From positions 2,294,001 through 2,358,000 of the forward strand of contig OZ241987.1 in NCBI GenBank assembly GCA_965204395.1: a stretch of DNA of 64,000 bases. Reading direction: 5' to 3'. The position numbers and the translations under genes were made by a program. Positions 1-7,108 of this stretch are shown one piece after another; within the stretch, counting starts at the first letter, position 1; every line of letters begins with the position of its first letter. The notes beneath the pieces were generated by a model. It saw only the letters and a program-made list of their open reading frames with translations, ran no database searches and was not told where the DNA came from. This stretch comes from Bin87 sp965204395. GTDB taxonomy: Bacteria > Chloroflexota > Dehalococcoidia > Lucifugimonadales > UBA3495.

Positions 1-2
1 TG

Positions 3-299
3 GGCATCTACTGCCGGCGGGAGAAGGTCGGCCGGAAACCCGACTTGTTGAGGCTCAGAATACCGCCGCGTCGCGAGCCCAAGCACGCCAGGTACCACTG
101 GTGCGACCGCCCGAGGATGAACAACGACAGTGCGGCGTACGCCCTCGACAACCTGAAGGCGGCGTGGCTGCTTGGAGAGATGGCACGGGAACCTGGGGAG
201 TTTGAGCAGGTTGGGTTTGAACCCGTGGATGGGCTCCAGCACGCGCTGTTCATGGTCGGATACGCTTCCCTGCCGGATAGAGCGATTCCGGCGGTGTAG
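3..299 (+). CDS. Hypothetical protein, C-terminal part (cut by window edge)
   Basis: The frame is open from the first full codon of the window to a TAG at 297-299, so this is the end of a gene that starts to the left. About 98 residues are visible. They are charged, rich in Arg in the first third (RRE, RKPD, RLRIPPRREPKHARYHW) and have a helical middle (NNDSAAYALDNLKAAWLLGE). No domain was recognised. An internal ATG at 114 is possible, but the sequence upstream of it looks coding, so a longer protein is preferred. Confidence 0.45.
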   Translation, partial: GIYCRREKVGRKPDLLRLRIPPRREPKHARYHWCDRPRMNNDSAAYALDNLKAAWLLGEMAREPGEFEQVGFEPVDGLQHALFMVGYASLPDRAIPAV

Positions 300-360
300 A
301 GGCCTGCAGTGATGGCCTGCGGCGAATGCGGCCCCTTGTTGTGTTTGGCCTTCTTGGAAG

Positions 361-807
361 CTAGCGGAGCCTGTTGGCGGTGCTGAGGCCGTCGTACTCC
401 AAGACTTCCACGTCGTCTGGAATCAGGTGGGCGTAAGTTCTGATGTAGTATTCGGCCAAGGTTTCGTTTCTCAGCTCGCTGAAATCACGCAGCACGAACA
501 GTACCTTCCTGAAACCTTCAGGTGCAAGCAGGAAGTAGAACATGGCTTCGTTCCAGACGGTCAGTTTAGCGCTGGGTACGTTGTTGCCACCGGTCCAGGT
601 GTGGGACTTGCACTCTACTAACAGAGGAGGGTCTCCGGATCCTAGGTCAAACTTGTGCGGCTTCTTGCTGGAAAGGCCAACCGGCACTTGATAGTCCCGT
701 TGGAGTGCCATACCCTGCCGTCGAAAGAATTCCCGAGCCGCCGCTTCGAAAGCGTTGCCCACATGTGAGTTGGACACTGAGCCAACCCTTTGGAAATTGT
801 TGGTCAT
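361..807 (-). CDS. PD-(D/E)XK nuclease-like protein
   Basis: 148 residues. The ATG at 807 is chosen because a GGGAGAG ribosome site lies 9 bases upstream; longer starts have none. The layout fits a small restriction-endonuclease-like fold: a helix with Glu21, then Asp54 (KFDLGSGD), then Glu65-Cys-Lys67 on a strand (LLVECKSHTW), followed by a strand-helix segment. This matches the E...D...ExK signature of PD-(D/E)XK enzymes, many of which act in restriction, repair or mobile-element conflict. The substrate cannot be read from the sequence. It stands alone, transcribed away from the gene at 1099. It could also be an inactive family member, but all expected acidic and Lys positions are present. 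Confidence 0.6.
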   Translation of the reverse strand: MTNNFQRVGSVSNSHVGNAFEAAAREFFRRQGMALQRDYQVPVGLSSKKPHKFDLGSGDPPLLVECKSHTWTGGNNVPSAKLTVWNEAMFYFLLAPEGFRKVLFVLRDFSELRNETLAEYYIRTYAHLIPDDVEVLEYDGLSTANRLR

Positions 808-1098
808 TTTGTCGGCCTCTCCCTGGATAAGTAGGCATCCAGTTGTCGCGATTCTAGCACGCTGCAGCCGCAAAACCGCCCCGCGCTCGCCTTGTTAGTG
901 GAGTAGGGACACCACGACAGGTTCAGAGGACGCCTGGCTAGCAACAGTAGCCGAAAGGCTGGGTCTGCGAAGGATGTTCTCAGTTGGGCGTTTCTCGGCT
1001 AGAGGGTGGGGGAATATGCTGCATGATACGATAGATGATCCGTTTCCTAATGGACTGGCCTTGCGATTCTGCACAGATTTCTCAAGGAGCGATTAGTA

Positions 1099-1794
1099 AT
1101 GCCTCGTACTGGCACAAGCAGGTACCAATACGTGACGATTGAAGGCGATGGGTACGTCCTGGATTTGATGTATGACCATCTCTGGAAGGTGAATGAAGAG
1201 AGTGGCGCGGTTCAGCGACATCCTGTGCTCTTTTCGGAATATCGACAACGCGGCATTCTGACATTCCCGGCAGCCCCCGAGGCGGCAACTAGGATTTTTC
1301 GCGATTTTGAGAGCGTCCTGGATGCCGAGAGCAAATTCTGCTTGCACTGGCTACGCGAACACGGGCATGGCCTGGTTCCTGACGGGGTTGCCGAGGCGAT
1401 GGCAGCCGATTGTGGAACCTCAATCGGAGCCTTGCGCCACAAGCATCGGCTGATAGAAATCGAGGACGGGCAAGCCCAGTTGCTGGGAATCGGTGATTAT
1501 CACCACAGCCGCCGGAAATTGTCCTACAGCCTGACGGCTTGGGAAGTCTGTTTTTGGATAGCTCGCCACAGCGTCGAGTCGTTGAAGTTTGACCAACAGA
1601 ACACTAAAGGAAAGTTGCAACTGCGGCAAACCATCCGCGCCGGGAACCGGGTGGGCGGTGATCTCATCCCTTCACGAGGTAGCGTTGAAACGATGACGCT
1701 GTTACTGTGCGATGCTTATGGTAGGGTGGGTTGCTACGTCAATGCGACGATATTCGAGGGCTTACTGCATCGCGGATTCGCCAGTTTCTGGTGA
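1099..1794 (+). CDS. Hypothetical protein, 231 aa
   Basis: Start supported by AAGGAG at 1084-1089, nine bases before the ATG. The protein is soluble with no signal peptide. It begins with a strand-rich segment (RYQYVTIEGDGYVLDLMYDH), has a helical middle (residues about 75-130) and several scattered Cys and His residues (CLHWLREHGHG; WEVCFWIARH) without a clear metal site. I do not recognise the family. It is a single gene between two minus-strand genes and ends with TGA. Confidence 0.55.
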   Translation: MPRTGTSRYQYVTIEGDGYVLDLMYDHLWKVNEESGAVQRHPVLFSEYRQRGILTFPAAPEAATRIFRDFESVLDAESKFCLHWLREHGHGLVPDGVAEAMAADCGTSIGALRHKHRLIEIEDGQAQLLGIGDYHHSRRKLSYSLTAWEVCFWIARHSVESLKFDQQNTKGKLQLRQTIRAGNRVGGDLIPSRGSVETMTLLLCDAYGRVGCYVNATIFEGLLHRGFASFW

Positions 1795-2201
1795 GTCTCT
1801 GCTGTCACGACTACAGCTGTTACCGGGCTGGCGCATGACCTAACCGGCTCTTACGCGTTAGCTTTCATCGCCTGCGCCTCGATGCTGGTTCTCGCATCCG
1901 TCGCCGTATTCGCAATCAATGAACAGAAATACTCAGCTCGATGCCAGGCCGCTGTGGGAGGGGGATGGCGGGGAATTAGCCCGACTCCACTGCCCTGAGG
2001 GTTTCCCATAACAGCCAACTGCGCAACCGGCGGCGAAACGTCCGGCTGAGATGCGCGGCGCCGACTACGGGACTTCTTGCCGTCGGAAAGACGTTGGCCC
2101 ACAGGCGGAGAGCAGGGCAGTTGACGCCGACCGGTTGAAATCCCCCGGTCGGGTCAGCTTCACGTGCGCTTGTACTGCCTCGCTTCAGCAACAAAGTCTG
2201 G
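1795..2201. other. Convergent intergenic region, 407 nt
   Basis: The space between the 3' ends of two convergent genes. Short frames exist on both strands, but none has a ribosome site or protein-like composition. I see no strong terminator hairpin. Confidence 0.4.
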
Positions 2202-4601
2202 CTAAGGCGTCGGAGCCGGCCCAAGGATGCGGTGGCCCTGGTTGTCGTCGTTGCGCTGGTCGGCGGGCAGGATCTCGATTACCACATTGGAAAGGCCAGC
2301 CACGTCCCCGTTAGAGTCGAAGGTGTAACCGTCGCCGATGGCCCCGCTCCACGTCAGGTCGTAGAGGCAATCACGGAACCCGTCGGAATCCTGGTCGTCG
2401 CCAGTCTGGCTCAGGCACTCGGCGGTGATGTAAACGTCGTCGTACGCCGAGCCCTGGAACCACGGCAGCGTGGCCACCGTGCCGTAGCGGGCTTTGTAGT
2501 TCGAGAGGAAGTCCTTGCCGGTCTGCGTCTGGAGGTCCGGGTTGGGCACGATGGCCTTCAGGCCGGTGGCGGCGTCGCCGGCGATGCCCAGCGCCTCGGG
2601 CTGGGTGGGCACCACCTCGGAGTAGAGCGGGCCCTCAAACCCCAGGTCGCGCACCTGCTTGATGATGGTGCCGCCCGAGAACTCGCCCTGGGCGGCCAGG
2701 AAGATGGCGTCCGGTTCGGCGTTGATCAGCTTGGTCAGCTGGGACCGGAAGTCGGTGATGTCTGAGGCGTAGCTTTCCGCAGCCACCACCTCGCCGCCCA
2801 GTTCCTCGAACCGCGCGACCGTGGTGCGACGGGCGCCCTCGGCGTAGTCGGTGGATTCCGTTATGGTCGCCAGATGGTGGATGCCGTCGGAGATCAGCGT
2901 GTTTCCGGTGTCCTGCCCCAACTGAAGGTCGTTGATGGCGGTGCGGAAGATGTAGTCGCCAGCGGCGGCGATGTCGGGGCTGGTGGCGGAAGCGGAGAGC
3001 ATGATCACGCCTTCCCTTTCAGCCAATGGGGCCGCCCCCAGCATGGCGCCGCTGCAGGTGGTGCCGAGAATGATCTTCACGCCGTCCACATCGGTAAGCT
3101 TGTTGTAGGCGGTGATGGCGTCCTGGGCGGCGCACTTCGAATCCTCGGGGATAATGGCCAGCAGCCGTCCGTTGATGCCGCCGGCGGCGTTGATCTCCTC
3201 GACTGCTAGGAGCTTGGCGTTGAGGATCGGGTTGCCGTAGGACTCGCCGACGCCGGTGAGGGCGTCCATGGCTCCGATGCGGAATGGTTCCTGGAATGCG
3301 GCAGCGGCGGGCATGGCGGCTACTGCCTCGGCGCCCGGAGCGGGTCCGAGGATCATGTAGCCGTTGTTGTCGTCGGTGCGGTCGCCCACGGGCAGCACTT
3401 CCACCACGGCGTTGGCCAGGCCGACCACCTCGCCGTCGGTGTCGAAACTGTAGCTTTCGCCGATGGCGCCGCTCCAGGTGATGGCGTAGAGGCAGTCGCG
3501 GAAGCCGTCGGCGTCCTGGTCGTCGTTGGTCTGCTTGAGACACTCGGCCGTGATGTACACGTCGTCGTAGCCGGAGGCTAGGTACCAGGGCAGCGTCACA
3601 TAATCGTAACGCGCCCGGAAGTTGTTCAGCACTTCCTGGCTCTTGGGGTTGTTCGGGTCGAGTTCGGCGGTGACGGCCTTCAGACCGGTGGCGGCCTCGC
3701 CAGCCACCTCCAGCGCGGTTGCGCCCACCGGGACAATTTCGGAATATAGCGGGCCCTCGTAGCCCAGCTCCCTCACCTGCTTGACGATGGTGCCTCCGGC
3801 GAACTCGGACTGGGACGCGATGTGGATGGCGTCGGGGTTGGCGCCAATGATTTTGGTCAACTGGCTCCGGAAGTCGGTCACGTCGGAGGCGTAGCGTTCC
3901 TCCGCGACGATGGTTCCGCCCAATTGCTGGAAGTGGTCGGCGGTGACGCGGCGCACCCCCTCGGCGTAGTCGGTGGTCTCGGTGATGGTTCCCAGATTGC
4001 GGTGGCCGTCGGACAGGATGACGTTGGCGGTGTCGATGCCCACCTGTAGGTCGCTCATGGACGTGCGGAATATGTAGTCGCCGGCGTTGGCGATGTCAGG
4101 GTTGGTGGCCAGTCCCGAGAAGAGGATGACGCCGTCGGCCTCGGCCAGGGGCGCGGCTCCCAGCATCGCGCCGCTGCACGACGTGCCGAGGATGATCTTG
4201 ACGCCGTCAACGTCGGTGAGCTTGTTGTAGGCGGTGATGGCGTCTTGGGCCGCGCACTTCGAATCCTCAACGATGAGCTCCAGCATCCGCCCGTTGACGC
4301 CGCCGGCGGCGTTGATCTCGTCAACCGCCATCTGCTTGGCCTGGACGGACACCGTGCCGTAGGTTTCCCCCGGGCCGGTGAGGGATTCCATCACACCGAC
4401 GCGGAAGGTTTCGTCAGGAACCGCCATCGGCGCGCCGGGCTGCCCTGTCGCTGCTACCGTCGGTTGTTCGACCATGGCGGCGGTGGGCTGGGGCACAGCA
4501 GCGGAAGGAACGTCGCCGTTGCCGCCGCACGCGACGGAAACGAGGGCTAAAAGCGCGGCAACCGCAAGCGGAGCAATCCATTTCATTGACAGAATACGCA
4601 T
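2202..4601 (-). CDS. Lipoprotein with two tandem LivK-type solute-binding modules
   Basis: 799 residues from the ATG at 4601, with GGAGGA a short distance upstream; a TTG at 4643 is less likely. A signal peptide ends in a lipobox (LVSVACGG), so it should be anchored outside the cell. Two periplasmic-binding-protein modules of the branched-chain amino-acid type (Peripla_BP_6) follow, each about 370 residues. Both carry the same landmarks in order: GAMDALTG/GVMESLTG, EINAAGG(V/I)NGR, EDSKCAAQDAITAYNKLTDV, TCSGAMLGAAPLA, TDYAEGxRR, TDFRSQLTKI and SAYDDVYITAECL. Such proteins capture Leu/Ile/Val or other small molecules for an ABC importer. No permease or ATPase gene lies beside it, so the partner must be elsewhere. 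A two-module version is unusual, since the family normally has one. Confidence 0.9.
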   Translation of the reverse strand: MRILSMKWIAPLAVAALLALVSVACGGNGDVPSAAVPQPTAAMVEQPTVAATGQPGAPMAVPDETFRVGVMESLTGPGETYGTVSVQAKQMAVDEINAAGGVNGRMLELIVEDSKCAAQDAITAYNKLTDVDGVKIILGTSCSGAMLGAAPLAEADGVILFSGLATNPDIANAGDYIFRTSMSDLQVGIDTANVILSDGHRNLGTITETTDYAEGVRRVTADHFQQLGGTIVAEERYASDVTDFRSQLTKIIGANPDAIHIASQSEFAGGTIVKQVRELGYEGPLYSEIVPVGATALEVAGEAATGLKAVTAELDPNNPKSQEVLNNFRARYDYVTLPWYLASGYDDVYITAECLKQTNDDQDADGFRDCLYAITWSGAIGESYSFDTDGEVVGLANAVVEVLPVGDRTDDNNGYMILGPAPGAEAVAAMPAAAAFQEPFRIGAMDALTGVGESYGNPILNAKLLAVEEINAAGGINGRLLAIIPEDSKCAAQDAITAYNKLTDVDGVKIILGTTCSGAMLGAAPLAEREGVIMLSASATSPDIAAAGDYIFRTAINDLQLGQDTGNTLISDGIHHLATITESTDYAEGARRTTVARFEELGGEVVAAESYASDITDFRSQLTKLINAEPDAIFLAAQGEFSGGTIIKQVRDLGFEGPLYSEVVPTQPEALGIAGDAATGLKAIVPNPDLQTQTGKDFLSNYKARYGTVATLPWFQGSAYDDVYITAECLSQTGDDQDSDGFRDCLYDLTWSGAIGDGYTFDSNGDVAGLSNVVIEILPADQRNDDNQGHRILGPAPTP

Positions 4602-4696
4602 GAGTCCTCCGGTGGGCCGTGACATTGGACGAGGAGTGTTCAATTGATGCGCTGACTCGGCGCCCTACTCCAGCATTTGCGTAAATTTCCAGATAG

Positions 4697-4749
4697 ACCC
4701 TACACCATAGTCAGTATGATGTGGGCATTTGATGGGATATTTTTTGTAT
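4697..4749 (+). promoter_or_regulatory. Upstream motif shared by two sensor-kinase relics
   Basis: An AT-rich stretch carries ACCCTACACCAT (4697-4708) and TTTTTGTAT (4741-4749). The same two blocks, in the same order, precede the other long relic of this family at 59596-59661, with spacing of 44 versus 57 bases between block starts. This looks like a conserved promoter or operator of the parent gene family; no function has been shown. Confidence 0.4.
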
Positions 4750-4824
4750 CATTGGATGTGCAATTCTGCCTGAACAACTACGTGGCCGTGCCGGAAGGCG
4801 GGGATGGAGTAGGCGTACAGGTAG

Positions 4825-5080
4825 GCGGAGGCTCACCGGGAGCGTCTCCGCCGGCTGAGTGAGGCCAGCCTGCGTGTCAACGAAAGCGTGGACGTTGACT
4901 CGGTGTTGCGCGAGGGACTGAAACCCTCCCAGAGCGCACTGGTAGTGCCCCATGCCGTGGGAGACTTCAGCATTTACTACGTCCGGCGCCGGCTGACCGT
5001 AGCAGGGGATCCGGTAGGGTTGCCGACCACGGAGTACGCGACGCTCCAGCAACTGGCGCGCGGTCACCGAGTTACAGCCC
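4825..5080 (+). pseudogene. Relic of hybrid sensor kinase: GAF head fused to winged-helix piece
   Basis: In one frame, directly after a TAG, the sequence reads as the start of a GAF sensor region (AEAHRERLRRLSEASLRVNE, then SVDVDSVLREGL). It jumps at once to the first half of an OmpR/PhoB-type winged-helix DNA-binding domain (VGDFSIYYVRRRLTVAGDPV, TTEYATLQQLAR). In intact members of this regulator type, PAS, HisKA, ATPase and receiver domains lie between these parts; here they are missing. The frame then runs on to 5421 without family resemblance. Related relics lie at 56927 and 59738. Non-functional decay is the simplest reading, but a tiny fusion protein starting at the GTG at 4888 cannot be excluded. 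Confidence 0.65.
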
Positions 5081-5094
5081 CGCCCGTTGGTGGG

Positions 5095-5319
5095 TCACAA
5101 CGCGATGGGTTTCTGGAGACCCACAATGACGTAACGGGCGAGGCCTGTTTCCACCAAAATGGGAGCGACGTAGGTGTCTGTGGGAGTGTTGTTCCGCCGC
5201 GCAACTCGGGGTGCCCACTCAAGCGTTTCGTGGCTCGCCCAATCCTGCCGGCTGACGATTGCAACAGCGCCACCCCAATCGGCAATCCTGTGCTTGGCAT
5301 ACTCAATATGCTGGAACAC
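5095..5319 (-). CDS. Small hypothetical protein, 74 aa
   Basis: A GTG start at 5319 is preceded by AGGAAGG six bases upstream, a good site. The product (FQHIEYAKHRIADWGGAVAI at the start, YVAPILVETGLARYVIVGL near the end) has balanced charge, alternating strands and helices and no membrane segment. I do not recognise it. It converges on the regulator relic at 4825-5080 and lies downstream of the HEPN pair on the same strand, so it could belong to that accessory cluster. Confidence 0.45.
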   Translation of the reverse strand: MFQHIEYAKHRIADWGGAVAIVSRQDWASHETLEWAPRVARRNNTPTDTYVAPILVETGLARYVIVGLQKPIAL

Positions 5320-5447
5320 TGGCCCTTCCTGCTGCCACGTAGCCGGTTAGCCGGACGTCGGCCGCGGCCGACGTTGCCGAGGGTCATTGACGGATTCGTT
5401 GCCAGGTCGGAGTTGCTGTGACGACGCTCCCTTGTCTTGGCTTTGGA

Positions 5448-5921
5448 TCAGTTGGTGCGTCCCCTGATGATTGCCTGCACCGCTACCGCGCGTCGCTCGT
5501 TCGCATCAACGCCCATGAAGTCGGTGATAACATTTTCGGCCCGGTCAATCCAGGCCAGTGCTTCCGTGAGCGTGAACTCTCGACTGGAGTCATAGTCCGC
5601 GGTGTGCCTGGCATTTTGGAGCGCTGCGAACGTCGTGATGAACTCCTGCACGGTCGGGGAGAAACGGCGGCGGTCCTGTTCAAGGTTTCTTCTTGCGACC
5701 CCGTGATCCAGGGCGCGTTGAACGCGGTGCCACGCGTGTTCCAGCAGCGGGTCTGTTGGCGAGCCAATCAGACAGTCAGCGTTGCTGCTGGCCAAGGCGT
5801 GGAATACAGCATAGTAGGCCGTGCTCACCGCCCGCCTCATGAAGTCCGGCGGCGGCGGGGTATTCGGGTCCGGTGAGTTCGTCAGCAATCGGCTGGCCGC
5901 GATGAGGTCCTGCCACCTCAT
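5448..5921 (-). CDS. HEPN-domain protein
   Basis: 157 residues, starting at the ATG at 5921 with AAGGA upstream. The start overlaps the stop of the preceding gene as TGATG, so translation is coupled. The all-helical sequence includes RRAVSTAYYAVFHALA near the N terminus and ARHTADYD near residue 120, the two hallmarks of small HEPN proteins (the second carries the R-H/ADY motif). HEPN proteins are often RNases in toxin-antitoxin or phage-defence pairs, or nucleotide-binding partners. The coupled upstream protein is not an obvious MNT nucleotidyltransferase, so the pairing is atypical. Confidence 0.75.
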   Translation of the reverse strand: MRWQDLIAASRLLTNSPDPNTPPPPDFMRRAVSTAYYAVFHALASSNADCLIGSPTDPLLEHAWHRVQRALDHGVARRNLEQDRRRFSPTVQEFITTFAALQNARHTADYDSSREFTLTEALAWIDRAENVITDFMGVDANERRAVAVQAIIRGRTN

Positions 5922-6259
5922 CACGTTTGTTCCTTGGGCGGAGACATCCCAACCGGTTTCGACCACTTACTATCCTCGGTTTTCTCCCGGTACGAGATGG
6001 ATGGGACTGTTTCGATGCCGATGGCCCTCAGGTCGTCCTCGATGGTGGCGTACAGGGAGTTCAACAGGCGTGGGTCCAGGTCAGAAGGTCTGCCGGTGTA
6101 GATGGCCTGCACGTCCAGATACTCGTCGTCGTCGGCACCCGGCCTTGCGGTGATGCGGATTTCGTGGAAATGGACTTTCCCTTGGAACTGGGTTTCCAGG
6201 GCGTCCTGAATGATTTCCTTGGCCTTCTCGTGGGTTTCGTGAGTTGTGACCATCGTCAT
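5921..6259 (-). CDS. Hypothetical partner of the HEPN protein, 112 aa
   Basis: Start at the ATG at 6259 (the next Met is two residues on), with AGCGGAGC upstream. The protein has an N-terminal helix (HEKAKEIIQDALETQF), a strand pair (KVHFHEIRIT; EYLDVQAIYTG), a helix (DPRLLNSLYATIEDDLRAIG) and an acidic or basic tail. The overall alpha/beta outline might be a ferredoxin-like or nucleotidyltransferase-like fold, but no GSxD motif is present. Its stop overlaps the HEPN start (TGATG). By position it would be the antitoxin or regulator of a HEPN pair; this is inference. Confidence 0.6.
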   Translation of the reverse strand: MTMVTTHETHEKAKEIIQDALETQFQGKVHFHEIRITARPGADDDEYLDVQAIYTGRPSDLDPRLLNSLYATIEDDLRAIGIETVPSISYREKTEDSKWSKPVGMSPPKEQT

Positions 6260-6390
6260 TGCTCCGCTGTCGTCTTGAGTTCGATGCTACTCACCCGTCC
6301 AGGGCGGGTCAAGCGGTGCCTGTGGCACCAATAGAATGGGGACGACGACAGCAGTGCAGCACACAGATTTCCCGCTGACCGTTTCGATTC

Positions 6391-6543
6391 TCACCGTCGT
6401 GAACACGGCTTCTGCGAGACAAGAAGCACAGCCGAACGGGCGTGGTCATGGTAGGGTCGCCAGCTACCGCTCACCAGCGAGGCCGGTTTCTCGTGGTGTA
6501 CGGGGTTCACCGCCGGCTGCGTTCTGGTCGTCACCGTGGTCAC
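6391..6543 (-). CDS. Possible small protein, 50 aa
   Basis: A GTG start overlaps the stop of the gene at 6540-6770 as GTGA, the usual mark of coupled translation. The 50-residue product is basic and unremarkable (TTVTTRTQPAVNPVHHEKPA at the start). No family recognised. Support is the overlap alone. Confidence 0.25.
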   Translation of the reverse strand: MTTVTTRTQPAVNPVHHEKPASLVSGSWRPYHDHARSAVLLVSQKPCSRR

Positions 6544-6770
6544 GCGGGTGACGGTTGCCAGACTTCCCGGGGTCCTGCGGGCATTCCAATCAGGACGAGG
6601 CGGTCACCGTTCACGACCTCTTCGCGCTGTTGGGTGGAAGTTCGACACTTGTCGGAACGACACGCCACCGTGGCGGAAAGGTCCATGGCAGCGTCCACAT
6701 GTGTGGTCTCGCCGCAGTCGTTGCATTGGAAATCGAGGTAGTGGCTCCAACTGCTGACCAGTTTCATCAT
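6540..6770 (-). CDS. Small Cys-containing protein, possible zinc site
   Basis: 76 residues. The sequence FQCNDCGETTHVD followed by CRSDKC gives two CxxC-type pairs that could bind one zinc ion. The start is ATG 6770; AAGG lies 11 bases upstream, an acceptable but not strong site. The stop overlaps the next small frame as GTGA. Such single zinc ribbons are common in mobile-element genes. No closer family recognised. Confidence 0.42.
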   Translation of the reverse strand: MMKLVSSWSHYLDFQCNDCGETTHVDAAMDLSATVACRSDKCRTSTQQREEVVNGDRLVLIGMPAGPREVWQPSPA

Positions 6771-6790
6771 CTGTCGTTACACCTTCTTCA

Positions 6791-7108
6791 TCAGCCGTTG
6801 CGGTCTCGGTGGGCGACCGCGCGGCGGAAATTGCGCCCCATACAGTAGGGAGGTGCCATCAGCTTGTCCATAAACGGCCCTGCGAGTTTTGGGCAATTTT
6901 CGCTGAGCGGCTTCTGCTCGATGTGTGGACGAATTTGGACGCTGTCCGGCTGCGGAATGTGCTCGAGCCGGCACGACGAGGCGGAGTCGGCGGGACGCGC
7001 TCCCGGGCAGATTGGCCGTTCGAGTATGTCGTCGTCGTTATGATCCCGGAAATCAACGACGTGGCTTGGTCGGCGTGCCGTCTGGGCCGGCACGGGAGCG
7101 ATTGGCAT
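6791..7108 (-). CDS. Doubtful ORF divergent from the giant gene
   Basis: 105 codons open on the minus strand. Its ATG shares the palindromic CATG with the ATG of the giant gene at 7107, and it ends 20 bases before the small zinc-type gene. There is no ribosome site, and the product is rich in Pro, Arg and Ala without recognisable motifs. It is listed because it would complete a three-gene minus-strand run. It may be only open sequence, in which case 6771-7106 is the promoter region of the giant gene. Confidence 0.2.
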   Translation of the reverse strand: MPIAPVPAQTARRPSHVVDFRDHNDDDILERPICPGARPADSASSCRLEHIPQPDSVQIRPHIEQKPLSENCPKLAGPFMDKLMAPPYCMGRNFRRAVAHRDRNG

